64,000 nucleotides of DNA from Tachypleus tridentatus (Eukaryota; Arthropoda; Merostomata; Xiphosura; Limulidae): positions 160,971,290 through 161,035,289 of the forward strand of contig NC_134834.1 in NCBI RefSeq assembly GCF_004210375.1, in the 5' to 3' direction. Of the stretch, positions 24,301-39,300 are shown in pieces (position 1 is the stretch's first letter; every line of letters begins with the position of its first letter). The notes under the pieces are model-generated. The model was given only the letters and a program-made list of their open reading frames with translations, ran no database searches and was not told the DNA's origin. Made by a program: the position numbers and the translations under genes.

Positions 24301-27300
24301 CAATGGGCCCCCATTAAACCCATGGAACCTGGGTCTGAGCCCCATCTAGCCTCTAACTAAATACACTACTGCTTAAATCATATAATGGAAAATTGCAAAT
24401 ATGTAGTCTTTGTAGTTTTTGTTTAAAAAAAAAAATTCTGAAAGCTGAAATTTTCTTTTTCAGAATCTATTTATAAAACTCCCTTGTTTCCTAATGTTGA
24501 AGTAATGCTTTTAAGACTTTTGGTTATCATGTCAGATGCCTTGTTTGACTGCTACAGGTATCTGTTAAACACATTTTGTTAGTGTTGTTTTTTGTTGTTT
24601 TTTTACTGAAATACAATCACAGAATGCTCCAATTGCATAAATATGTACCAGATCTTGTAAGTTTCCTTACTTTCTAAAATTATGTTAATTTTTAACTATG
24701 CAAGTACCATTCTTAAAACTTAAGTTTTTACCTTACAGCAGGACAATCTTTAGAGTATGTTTGATGATTTGAAACAAAATAGCAAACAGAAATAGTGATT
24801 ATGCTTTCAGTTTAGAAATGTTAATATAATCTTACTGGACATTAAATAATCTTGTACTTCATCAATTAAAACAATTAACATTTTGTATCTGTTCAGGAAA
24901 CTAGAGATTATCAAATAATGTTTACAATACACGATTACTTAAGCCTCTGCTAAAGATTGCCTTTACCCAAAGCAAATATATTATCTCAAAATTATAAACA
25001 TTTTTTTGCCTCTATCTTTCATATACTATTCACTGTCAGCCTGACTCATTCACAGTAGAGCCTGAAAAACATTCTAATCACAAGGGAAAAACCAGAACAT
25101 TATCTAAAAATAACTTACACAGATATCAATGTTTTTAAGTATTCTTATTTTTATTAAATATATTCAATACTAAAGAAAAACAGATACCAGAATTATTCAT
25201 TGAAACTGAGCCTAGTTTGGCTAATGCAGAGAGGTTGTTCAGGGCATTCATTTGTGCAGCTGCTACTGAATCTGGTCCACTGGTGGATATCTGTAGAAGA
25301 TCGTATAGAGTTGGAGGTGAAGGGGTTGGGTTAAGAGACTCGTGTGAGGAACTGTGTTCAGCCATGCCTGCCAACTGGGCTAGGTTGTACTGGGCAACAT
25401 TATTGCCCAGGTCTACATCCAGAGCTGAAGGCACTGAGGTTTTATCACTAAGAACACCATGGGGCAAAACAAACCCTTCATTATCAAGTGATGACACTGA
25501 GTGGATGGGGGAGTTTTGTTGGTGAGGTGGATTGTCCTCAGGTTTTGACATTACTGCTGCAGATGTGCACAAAGATCCACAAAGCTCTTCTATATTTTTT
25601 TCAAACTTGGATTCATCACATTCAAACTTGATCTCCACAGAGACATCAGGTTTAGGAGTGTTGTTTATAAGATACATTAACTGGGTACATACAACCTAGA
25701 AATAAACAAACTCATTAAATAAATGAAATTTCAAAGTTATTTTTAATTTTAGATTTCCAATGATATCATTAAACATTTCTTTGCACAAAGAATTAAGATC
25801 CCTACTTGAATACTCAAGTTACCTAACAAATTTCACCATTGAAATAAAGCAGCTTTCTGAACAGAAAATGACTTCTTTCAAAGAGAATTTTGTGACTTTA
25901 TCCCTAATGTAGAGAATTTTAAGTTTTATCTTTATGCCTGGAAGTTGTAACCCATGTTACTGGACCTCTTACTGGTTGCTGCTAATATTCTTACCTGTTT
26001 CATAGAAAGAATTTCAATAGCATTTGCATATGTTATAAGCTTTTTGGAAAATTTACAGGCATCTTCAATTTTTTCCATTGTCTTTTCTACACTGTGCATT
26101 GTATCCATAACTAACAGCTCTTTTTCTGAATGAATAGCTTCCAAATCTTGCAGGAGTGTCTCTTGTTTTTTGTTTAAAATTTCTTGATACTTCTTGAATG
26201 TTTCCTGTGGTAAACAAGTATAAAACCTTTTATGTCCTAAATATTCCAATCCTATATATATTTTTTTTTACATCAACACATACATATTTTTTATTTTTTT
26301 ACATTAGTCAAAACATCCTGTTGGTCATATAAATTACATCTTGTATTATTGTTTCATTATAATTTTTTTTGAAAAAGTACAACTGTACAAGTTCAGTCAA
26401 TTTAACCAATCTTGCAATACCATAAAAAAAATTAAAAAAATTTTGATGTAGAATTACTACAACTTATAACATGAAAACAAAAATGTTTAGACTAAATAGC
26501 ATTACATATTTATTATAAGTTTATTATTTTTATTATATTCACCTTCTAGTTGTGCCTGGCTAACATCAAGTTACAATGATGTAGTAATCATAAACTCATG
26601 ATACTATATAAAACTGATTATTAGTCTTTACAAAGTGACCTGGCTTGACTATTGTAGTAGGCTAGTATTTTTTATTAAACATAGGTCTCATTTCTGTTAT
26701 TGTACACTATATATCAGTATTTATAAAAAAACTCTTAAACTTATTCTTCTTAAAACATAGAAGAGTAAATTGTTATTGTTTTTTTTGTTTTTGAATTAAG
26801 CACAAAGCTACAAAATGGGGTATCTGTGCTCTGCCCACCACGGGTATCAAAACCCGGTTTGTAGCATTGTAAGTCTGCATACAAACCACTGAGCCACTGG
26901 GGGGCCAAAGAGTAAATAAAGAAATAAATCACACAGTTGTCTCTTCTAGTTATGACCTTTGTACTCAATTGCTACTTGTAGTTTGCAAAGCCTAAAAAAA
27001 TTTCACACATAATGTATGTTAAATGAGATTTTTTTTTAGGTTAACACACACACACACAATAAATATTAAATTACTATACTGATACCATAGAAATTCTTTA
27101 TAATTTATCCAATTCAGTAATTAAGCTGTATTTGGGTCTAAAACATGAAATTTAAAATGAGCTAAAGACTCAACTTACTAGCAAAGTTTAGTCTCAAAAG
27201 ATAGAGAGGAAACTGTTATATCTGAAAAGGGTTAAGATAGCAATTAGGGGACATTGAGTTATAGATTGGTCATTCATGTCATATACAGATATGTATGTAA

Positions 27301-30300
27301 AGGACCATTTCCAAAAGTGGAAAGAAGCGAGTGGGGCCACTCTGATATAGTATACAAAAGATAGGAGGTTATTATTATACATTTTAGCTTGTCCATAGCT
27401 TGAGTTCTAATTTGAACTAGTGCTGCATTCAACATACCATGTTAGCATACAAACTGATGTTTAGGTCAAATTTTTTGATATTTACGAAATTAAATAATAT
27501 AATACAAACATTTGAATTATAATCTATAGATTTATACCAAACTTAATGAACAGATTCACACAACAGTAGTTCAATAAAATTTTGAATGAGTCAACAAATG
27601 TGATGACATGACCTTTGACCTGCCTAGAAAGGGTTAATGTCACTATGCAGAAAACCTTACATTTGTCCTGTTATGCTCCTTATCAGTGTAGTTAAAATCT
27701 TATCTCCTGTTTAAATGATATTTGTGGCATACTTTAAGGTAAATATATACAGATCTTTCTGGCTTTACTTGTTAGAGGGGTAACAGAAGTCATCACAGTT
27801 TGATAGTTATCATGAAACTGCTTGGTACTGAAGATATCACAGTTCATAAAGTTTATGACTGGACATCTTCACAGTTAGAGGGTGGAGTGGATATAGTCAT
27901 ATAGCACAGAAAATAGCCAAAGATGACTGTAGACTAATCACTAATGCAAAATGCACATACGAGATTTGAATAAAGCTTTTCAACAAAATCCTTTCTACAG
28001 CTAGAAATACAAGTCTGAAAAATGCAAGCTTTATTTTTGAATTTGGAAAAAAATAAAACAGTATAAATGGATAATCAACTAAACAACATCCTATATGGAG
28101 AAATTAGTATTTATAATCTGCAACAAACTGTTAGTTTCTGCCTATATTTTCTAATCTTCAAAATTTACGAGATTCAGGTTATTGTTAAATGGACAATTAC
28201 ATTTTTTAAACTTGAAGTAGCTGTAGTGTTTACTACAAAGTGCATGAAGTATTCCTTATAAGCACAAACTGCAATTTGGTATACTAAAGTAGTTTAATGG
28301 TGAAAGTTTGGATAGCAAATTCAGTTTTTAATGTAGCAGAAATACACGTTATTTCTTGGTTCAATTATTTAAATTAATATTGTTACTATTAGTATTTATG
28401 ATATATTGTTTATTAATAATGGTGTGAAATCCTGGCCAAAACTGTTTTAGGAAGTGCTGAATTTATTTCTGAGTTTCAAAATGGTTAAATAATTGTTTTT
28501 TGCTGACAAACCCTGACTGAATAGGTGTGTTCATTTCAGATAGTTACAAGTGGTCAGTGAAAAATCATAACCAAACAATAACACTTTGGCAAAATAAGTG
28601 TATCAACTTATGAGAAATACAAGTTATCTTTCACTACTGATATTTTGCCGAGTGTTATGTACTGAAAAGAAAAGTTAAATCTACAAAACCGAGTTACTTA
28701 CAATTTTAAAACTTTTATCCATACTTTGGCCAGGACCAATATAATTACAGTAATTTGTGAAAGTTGTTTAATTTTTGTACCAGTAAAACTTTCTACGTCA
28801 CAGTAGCTAGCTAGGTTATGTATGTATGGATTCCTACTTATCTTTATAAAAATTAATAGATTTTATCATACTTGTTGCTTTCTGTGACCTCATATATGCC
28901 AACAACTGACAGGCCCATGTATGAAAAAGTAAAAATATATGTATATGAAACTAGAAAGGTTTATGACATGTAAGGAAAAATAAAATGTTCATGCACTCTG
29001 CATGATTTTGTTTTAAAAATGGCTTCATAACCAAGTATTTTGTAAAGTTTCCACTGTTCAGTTGAATGCAGCTGTATAAGCAGTGGGGTTCTAAACACTG
29101 GTTGCATTGCCTTTGGTTAACAGTTCTAAATTAGAATTGGCTATGCCTGTTCTTTAGGGTCTCTGACCTGACTACTTAGCCTAGTATAATACCAAAAAAG
29201 CTACATATACGTATAAAATGATAATTTAATTTATCATTATAACTTATGAAAACTAATACATTTTTCTGCCCCAACAAAAACACCAACCTGAATACTATTT
29301 TTAGCATTGTCTCGCTGTAACTGCAAGTCTGTAAGGGAATTCTGTAGGGCTAATGATGCCATTTCACAAAATCGAACTTTCTCTTCACTCTCTTTTATCA
29401 GATTTTCAATATTTTCTCGATGTTTAGCTTCAGCATCAACAGCTCTCTCATACCGATGCTGTGGCTGTTTGTGGTCTGCTACCATACATTCATTACATAT
29501 GGGAACCTGTTCAAAAAAGAATTTAACAGTCACAAAGAATAATAAAAACCAAGTGTAATTTTTGGTACATTTAGGAATTAAAATCTCAATTTCAGACATA
29601 AGAATATCTACATATCCGTAAGTGGGGTAACAGCTGTTTATCTTTTTATCTTAAAAATGACATTTCACTTAGGCCTGTGCTCCTATGTATCAATATTCAG
29701 AAGTGACAAAATACTTAGTGCAGGGAGAGCAAAGACAAACCTTGTATGGAGCCATACAATTCAGCTGAGGGCCTTATGATATGGCATTATTTTCATACAT
29801 ATTAATCTGGCTCAACTTGAAATGTTGCACAAACTGCCATTTGTTGATGGGCAGCCTCCCAACCTCCAAAGATATCTATAATCATTAGCTTCTGGTATTT
29901 TTTTGCTTGATGTATTGGTTTTATTGTCCATGAAAGTAATACAAATCAATTCTGATATTATAATGTTACTACACAATCTTTTGTATCTTCTCAGTGCTGC
30001 AACCATTTTTAGGCAGAATTTTCCACCAGGATAAAGGGACAATTATAGTCAAAGAAACAGTCAGTTCGAAAGGAAAGAGGTGATCGCTCTGCCCAAGTAT
30101 TGATGGCCAGGAAGATGGAGGAACAAGCAGAAGTGCTAGATACCCGACAAAAGCTTTCACCTAGAGTGTTAGCGATGTTCCGAACATCAGTCACCTCCTG
30201 ACCATCAGAGAGTAAGATCGAGAGGGGGACAGAATTGTAGTGCCCATTAACCTTTCGAATCCTGTCCCATATGATCTTGGAACTGGTGGTAGAAGATATG

Positions 30301-33300
30301 CTGGTTGTGAACTTAATCCAAGATTCCTTCTGGCTTTGACATCTTACCCACCTAGCATGTGCACGGGCCCGTTTGAAAGCAACCCGGTTTGAAAGTGTGG
30401 GATATCTACGAAAAGTATTCCAGGCCCGCTTTTGAGCCTTCTGTGCTAAGTGGCAAGCAGGATTCCACCACGGACGAGGATATCGTGGAAAACGTGTCGA
30501 GGTTTTAGGAATACACTGAGCAACTGCATGTGTAATACAGTCAGTTACCGCTGCTACACAGTCGTCTATTGATGGCTGATTTACGATGGCAGGATCAAGT
30601 TCTGCGAGAGAAGTGAAAGTGGACCAGTCTGCCTGATCCAGCTTCCACCGGGGCACGCGGGTAGGGTGGCATCGACCACGGCCAGTCTCTCTCAAAAGGA
30701 TCGGAAAATGATCACTGCCTAGTGGATTACTGTCAATCCTCCATGAAAAATGGGAGAATAATGAAGGGGAGCAAACAGAGATCAATAGCGGTAAAGGACT
30801 GACTAGGTGTACAAGAGAAAAGCAAGCCACAGTATTTTGTAGGTATGAGAACATAAAACAATGTGTTTGTTCCTTTTTCTGTTTGTAATTGTTAAATATT
30901 TTAGAATACAATGCATATTTTTCTAGACATGCATGTTCACACACACACACACACACAAACAAAAGTGAATTAAAAACACATTTTCACATAAATTATACTG
31001 ACACTGGCAATGCTTGTATCTATGTTAATTTTTACAGTGATTTTGCTATGTGAAAATACTGAAACCCTCTTATTTTAAAATATTTAAAAATATACCAATG
31101 TCTAGAAAGAGTTTTATGTAAATCAAACTTGCCTAAATTTATTAATAATTTTAAAAAATTACTTAAAGAGGATAGTTAGAAAATCAAAAAGGAAACATTC
31201 ATAATAATGTTTCCAAAAAGTATACACAGTATGGTTACAACACTTGTTAAATTATGACACTGGATTAAGCATACTAAGTGAGGAAATAATATATAAATGT
31301 AATATAAAATTTAAAGGTGATAATTCAAATCCAAAGTGAATAGAGGTATTTAGTTCTTTCCTTCCTTAGAAAGGAAAGCACTTTGCTTAAATAGTCAAAA
31401 ATAATGCTGATAACATATTGTTACAGGATAATATAAACATGATTGGATGTTTGTTTTTGAATTTCGTGCAAAACTACACAAGGACTTTCTGCACTAGTCA
31501 TTACCACCCACTGCCAACTGTTGGGCTACTCTTTCACCAACAAATAGTGGGATTGACTGCCACATTATAACGTCCCCATGGCTGAAAGGCGAGCCTGTTT
31601 GGTGCAATGAGGATGTGAACCTGCGACCCTCAGATTACGAGTTGCACGCCTTAATCCACCTGGCCATGCTGGGCCATGATTGGATGATTTAATTTTAATG
31701 AATAGTTGTAAAAAATGAAGGTGTACAGGCAATCAGAAAAATTAAGGTTTTTGAGAGGAATAATGATAAACTAAAAAGTAAATACAGCATTTGTTTTACC
31801 AGCACCAAAACTTCAACATTCCTAGACATTTTATATTGAGTTACATACAAGTTAACAGTTTAAGCTCTGTTGATTTCTAATCATTTGCAGATGACATTTA
31901 TTCAATGCTTTACAACTTCCATCAATATTAATGTAACATTTAATGCTGTAAGTTGGTCATCTGCATATTGTAACAGTTAATTTGCAGTTAGCACAAAGTT
32001 ACAGAATAGGCTATTTTTGCTATGGTCATCACAAGTGTAGAACCCCAATTTTTGCATCATAAGCCTTCAGATTTACATTTATGCTACTAAGGGTTTGATT
32101 TGTTTGTTGTTGAATTTCGCACAAAGCTACTCGAGGGCTATCTGTGCTAGCCGTCCCTAATTTAGCAGTGTAAGACTAGAGGGAAGGCAGCTAGTCATCA
32201 TCACCCACCGCCAACTCTTGGGCTACTCTCTTACCAACGAATAGTGGGATTGACCGTCACATTATAACGCCCCCACCGCTGAAAGGGCGAGCATGTTTGG
32301 CGCGATGGGGATGTGAACCCGTGACCCTCAGATTACGAGTTGCACGCCTTAACACACTTGGCCATGCCGGGCCTAGGGGGTTGATAATATCAGTAGATCC
32401 CTAATGTTACCTGACTACACAAAAATAATCACAACAGCAACTACTTCAATAGGTTGAATCAGCCGTTTCATGCAAATGTGTTTCTGAGGACAAATCAAAG
32501 TGTGGCATTCAGTCCCATCATTCAGAATATACAGCTTTATAGTTTTATCCTTAGTTTCTTTTTATTATGTTCTTTATAATTAATTACATATACAATAAGG
32601 ATGAATCCTGGATATAATGCCAAAGACAAAAATCCAGCTTTTAATTTATAGCTTTCCACAAATATCAGAGCTCGATTTTAAAGAAATTTCTAGGCTGTTT
32701 TTCAGTCAACCTGACCTGTAGCAGAGGTTGTTTGAAAAAAGAAAAAACAGTACATACATTTAAAAAGATCTAATTATAACAATATTGGTGTACAAAGACT
32801 AAAGAAAGACCTAATTACAACAATTTATGTTTTTTATACATTATTTACAAAATACTGCATTTAACATTTAATTGTCAATTTAGCATATTTATTCAACTAA
32901 TTTTTGATGCCCCATTTTCCACGAAGCTTGTTTACATCGACAAAAAACAAGCCTAAACCATGCTTACGTTACGTATTATCTTAAGAAAACAAATAAGTGA
33001 TAACCTGTAAAACTTTTAAAGACAACAGCAATCTTGGCTAATCATGTTTAACATTTTCTTTCTAACCACCTTGGCCTGCTCATCAAGTACAAATAAAGTT
33101 TTATGGGAACTCTCATACATAGACACTACTCCCTTTAACAATTAATATGTTTTCCAAGCCTTAATGCTGCATGTGTTCACACACATACACATCACTGATA
33201 TGTATTGTCATTCATACTTTTAGCTTGTATTGAACTAGTGAGAAGAAAAGTTAGCCTAATTTTATTTACTGTTATTCTATTCTGTGCTGTCCAAATTTTC

Positions 33301-36300
33301 ATAAAATTCTGTTAGCAGTTCTCTATGTTCTGTTTCATCCATGAATTTTCCTACTTTCTCATGGCAGATAAGACTTTTGAATTTCTTAGATGTGATTGGT
33401 TATGTCTGTCTAACATTAGTCTTGGACCTACATGTAATCAAAAAGGGATAATTCAATTGTGACAATTAATGGAAATTCCGAGTTCGATCTCGTAAATTTG
33501 ATTGTTTTATTTCTTACTGAAAATTTATCAGTAAGAAGTTGAGACAGTCACATTAGTTTTAATGTTGTAAGCATATCAACTAGAAATTAATATCACAAAA
33601 TATTTCTGTTGTAGAAATTATTTTATGTTACAAATTCCTGCCTACCCATACATTTGCATATAAACATTGCACAGTGTGTGGTAATATAACTGAACTGTAT
33701 ACACTGTACTGTCACACCATTCACTCTTTGTTAAACTCCATAAAAAATTTACACAGAGGTACAGAAAGATGAGTGATGAAAACAGCATTATTAGCCAATC
33801 ACAAATGCAATTTTTTTTCCAGTGTTTTCAGTTTCTTTTGGTGGATTGAACCAATACTTTTTTGCATAAAGTACAATAATTTTTAAACCAAAAGATATTT
33901 CTGCGAGGATTAAAATTTGGGTTTGAAGTTAATGAATTTACCAACAATTTTAGATGAGAATCAAAGTTAACATAATGTGTGTATTGTGAGAATGGATAAC
34001 TGTATGGTAGACTGCAATACTGTTTTGAGTAACATCTGTTTCAGGAAGGTAGTTGGCCACAGGATAACATGTTTTAAGTTGGTCCTACAAGGACATTTTC
34101 AGTTGTCTCTGATGACCCTTAAATTCAAAATGCTAATTGTTTTATTTCTTAGTTGCATCTCCATCCCACATTTCAACTCTTTCATGACCTTCCTACCTCA
34201 TGATTATCTGTACCAACAAACTGAAACACTGTCTTAAACTGCCACAGGGAGATGAAGTTTGTTAAATTGTCCAAAATTAACTTTATATTCATTTAATAAT
34301 TTAATCAAATGACAATTTCAGTTTCCAATTTTAATTTTTAAAAAACTGAAAAATCAAACATGGCAGAAGGTAAAAACTGCTTTATCTATTCATTAAACAG
34401 TTATTCACTAAAAACTCAAACAAATGAAATTTACTAACAAAGAAGAGATACATTAATGTTTATCATAATATAAAAATTACACTTCTGCTTTTACTAGTCT
34501 CACTGTCACAGATTCAAGTTATACTCAAAAGAATGTTTTTTAGCACTTTCCAGCCTGGTTTCTCATGTTCTTTACAAGGGTAAGTTACATCAGTACATTA
34601 AAAACAAGTCTGATAACTCTCTAAATAACCTATAAAATTGTATTTGAAATGTTCAGATATAGAGGTTTGTTGAGATATGAATATTATCAACATGCTTTGG
34701 AGAACTAAAATTCTTATTTAGCAAGTATAGATATTTAAACTTTGCATAGATTAAAACCTGTCACTATATGAAATATAGAAGTAAAGCTGTGTTTTTCTAT
34801 ATATATATATATTTTTATGGTTTATTTCTATCTTAAATAGCTTGAAAACTGCAATTCGTGAAGTTCTGGAATCAAACTGTAAAATCCAACTGTATTTTTG
34901 GTTTAGAATTTACAAGCTTGTAAAACTAAAATCAATTATATTACCTGAAAGGTAATTTTTATCTCACAATGAATTTGCTATAGTGACCTCTATTTCTTAT
35001 ATGGACTGTAAATTTCCTAATTTTTTTTTTTTTTATTTGTTACATCAAGTCTCTTTTTGTCATATTCTTACTATACAAACAGTACTTACTGTGTGCTTGT
35101 GTTTCACATACAGCATGTACGTGTGTGTGTATCCACCAACTTGTCCTTATTCTTACACATCTTTCAATCTTTAATTATGGAATGCTAACTGGTTTTGTAA
35201 AATTGTTGTGAGCTAACTGACTCTTCTACACAGACTCAGTTGAACTGATTGACCAAATGACCACTCTGTACTCATTTAAAGTCATTATAGTTTTGATACT
35301 ACAGGGTGTTTGGAAAGTCACTGTGCAATTATATATTTATCAACAGACATGTTTCAATATAGAATACAGGAGGTAAATATGAATGACAATTATAAACAAT
35401 GTTGAAAGTGACACCCATTGGCATCAATACAGGCTTGGATCCTTCTTATTTTGTTTCTGAACACCACTATCAGTTGCTGGCTTGAAATAGACTGAATGAA
35501 TGCTGTTATTGCTGCTTTCAAGTCATCTGCACAGTGACTTTCTAAACACACCCTATACTAGCTTTTAATATAGTACAAGTATCTTCACAAAGTTATGGAT
35601 ACTTTCACTAAATTCACAGCTCTTTTACGTACAACCAATTACATATTTAATTAAGTATTCTTAATACACTGAAAAAGGTAAAACTACTTTTATCTAAAAA
35701 AATCTCAAATTTCATTTGCATAGTTTCTATAATCTCCTAAATAAAGTTCAAATGTTTGTTTCCACTGAAACTTTATATTTTGTTATTTTCACTAATCCTA
35801 ACTTTGTGTTATATATGTAACCACACACACACACAAAAAAGAAGTTATTTTACCCTTTTTCTCTTTCTATAATTACTTCAAACTGTAAAATGAAACATTT
35901 GTTTATCACAAGTAGCTTTAAACTCATAATAGTATCCATCTATTTATACTTAAATGTTACTGTTTTAACCCTTTCGTGATGGGCTTGATATAACAAAGTT
36001 AAATATTTATACATACTACATCAAAAGTTACAGTATGTATACCTTCACATACTACAGAAGTCTTCTAGTAATGATCTCAACTTTTAACTATCCTAAATAT
36101 TAAGCAATAAACACAAGTTATGCTTTTCTTGTTGTTGTAGAATGACTACAAAGTATAACACGAAAACAAATCTTATAACATTATACATTTACGCACACAT
36201 ACACACATTTATCTTAATCTTCTAACTGTGCCTGGCTAACATAAAAAAGGTGCATTGAATTAGTGCACATCACTCGTGTTACTGTATCCAGTAATATAAA

Positions 36301-39300
36301 ACTGACCTTGTTTCATAAAATTACAAAGTGACCTGTCATGGCTGTGCTTTAGTGGATTAGTATTTGGTAAAAGTCTCATTTCAATTATTATAAATTATAT
36401 ATCTATACAGATTAGTCCAATTTTCAAATTAAAATCTTAAAGTTAAAAAGACCAATGGCCCTTAAAAATTCAAAAACACAACTGAGGCAGACAGTCACTA
36501 TCACCAATGACACTGTCCAATGTCAAGGGTGAACCATGGTGAATATCTTTAAAATGGTACTGTCCCTCCCAATCATAATGACAGTAAAATGTGGGCTACT
36601 GTGATCTAAGTGTCACACAGGCCACACATTGGTGCATCAGTACCAGATGGAAGAAAGTGATAAGTTAACAAACTGTGACCAACATGTAGCCTAGCCAGAA
36701 TAACTTCCTCCTCCTAATCTTTACAGAAGCAAGACGGCCAACTACTGTGGAGCCGAGCCTTGAATGCAGGACCGTAGTCCATGTATAGGACAAGCATGCC
36801 AGTGATAGTACCAGAGCAGACACTTAGCTGCAATGTCAGCAAGCTTGTTCCTGCAAATACCAACAAGGCCTAGTATCCACAAAAATGGATAGAAGTAGAT
36901 GACACAGAGAAATGGGCCAGTCATTTTAAAATATCGACGAGAACAGGGCGAGAACTAATGCGAAGAGATTCTAGAGCCAACAGAGAGCTAAATGAGTCAG
37001 TATAAATAGTATAATTCATGTATTGCATAGCTTCTATGTGAACCAGGGCAAGAGAAATGGTGTACAATTCAGCAGTGAGCACAAACTGTAGAGGGGACTC
37101 TGTGTGCAACAACCAAATCACAACAAACCACGGTAGAGCCCACACAGTCATTTGACTTTGAATCACCTTTCCATTTCCATTTATTAAGTGGAAATGTAAG
37201 GATGGTTCGAAAGATGTTTGGTCAATAGAATGTGATGCTTCCAATTGAAAATATCTGCCTTCTTCAGATGACTCAAAGAAAGGTCACATTTGGGGATGGT
37301 GATTAGACATGGTGGGATGGGCTGATCAGTGAATAAAGATATACTATCAAAGGACAGACCCAATTCATTCAAATACACCTAAATACAAAAACCAAAAGTA
37401 GCAATTGCACTACTATCTACTCTGAAAGAGCATGACCCACTCAGGAAGGAAAACACAAGCCCAAGTGGAATGCTGTGGTAACGATTGAAGTTTTGAAGTA
37501 TACATTAAAGACAGTTGCAAATGGTGGAGGTGTAGAGGGGGTTCATGAGACTATGTACAAGCCCTGGACTGGGGAAGTGTAGAAAGCCCTGATGCAGAGC
37601 CAAAGTCCCTGATGATGAAGGGGATCCAGCATATTAAAGACCAAGGTCCTGGCAGAGCCATAGACCAGAGACCCATAGTCCAGTTTTGATCAAATGTGGG
37701 CACAATATATAAATCTGCTCTGTAAGAGGTGGAAGAGATGACATGGAGGATGTTCAGTGCCATTGTACACTTAACATGGAGCTGCTTAATGTGTGGAATA
37801 AAGGTCAGCTTACAGACAAAGATTAAGCCCTAAGAACTTTGCCTCAGGGACCACGGGTGATAGAAGAGATGCTAGAGGTGTATTTAATCCAAGATTCCTT
37901 CTGGCTTTGACATCTGACTTGCCAAGAACATGCATGGGCACACTGAAAGGCAATGCAGTTTAAAAGTATTGGATACCTAAGAAAGGTATCCCAAGCCCAT
38001 TATTTACTTTTCCTTGCCACGTGGTAGGCAGGATTCCACTAAGAATTAGAATAGTGTGAGAAACGTGTCGAGGTTTTAGAAGTACAATGAGCAGCTGCCT
38101 GGATAATACAGTCTGTCTCTACTGCCACACAGTCGTCTATCGATGGCAGGATCAAGTTCTGAGAGAGCAGTGAAAGAGGGCCAGTTGGCCTGGTCCAGCT
38201 TCCATAGAGGCTGAGGTTTGGGTGACATCGACCATGGCCAGTCTCTCTCAAAATGACAGGAAATGATCTCTGCCCCATGGGTTACCATCACACCTCCAAG
38301 AAAAGTAAGAGAAAAGTGAAGGAGAGCAGATAGAAAGATCAAAAGCAGTAAAAGACTGACTAGGTGCATAAACATAAGTACAAGAACCAGTACTGAAGAG
38401 AGAAAGGTTATGATCTGAGAGCATATACTCTATGGAACAACCCCTCCCAACAATCTAAGCACCACCCTGGAGGTGCTTACATCAATTAAAATCCCCCAGG
38501 ACTAAAAAGATTACTGTTTAACAAGGGCAACAAGGTCCGACTAATCATAGGTCTCTCCAGACAACAGGTAGAGAGAACAAACAGTGATGGTTCAACCTAA
38601 AGAAACACGGATGGTTCAATGACCGACATGAGATGTGAAAGTCATTGACATTGAGCCTTTTTTGCAACAGCAACAGGGAGTTGTTCGATGATGGTATTAA
38701 TCTTTACACTGAAAAGTGTGGCACCCAAAATACAGCCCTGAGGGACTCCAAGTTCTTGTAGAAAACAATGGGAAAGTGTCAAACCCACATGAACTCGGAA
38801 TATCCTCTCCATAAAAAAAATTAATAAAAATAGGCAAATGGCCATGTAACCCATATATATGGAGGTCTCGCAAAATGCCATACCTTCATGTTGTATCATA
38901 AGCCTTCTCAATGTCAAAAAATATTGATACAAGATGTTGTCGTTTGAGAAGGGCTTCTCTGATTGATGTTACAAGTCAAATCAGGTGGTTCATGGAGGAT
39001 CGCTGTCATAGAAAGACACATTGGGTGGGAGAAAGGAGGCTGCTTGATTTGAGGAACCAAACTAGATGAGAATTAGCTATCCTCTTTAGGTCTTACAAGG
39101 AAAGCTTGTCAAAACAACTGAATGGTAGTTTGAAGGAATCTTGGGATCCTTCCCAGGCTTAGAGAAAAACAGGACAATAACCCAGTGCCAGGCATCAGGA
39201 AAACGTTCTCCTGCAGATCCAGTTAAAAACAATCAGAAGAACAGCAAGAGAAGCAGGAGACAGCATAGCATTTTGCAGTGTACATCATCAGGTCAGACCA

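Noticed and set aside
25217-25525. Plus-strand open frame of 102 codons
   Set aside because: It lies opposite TRIM-NHL exon 6 and has no family resemblance.
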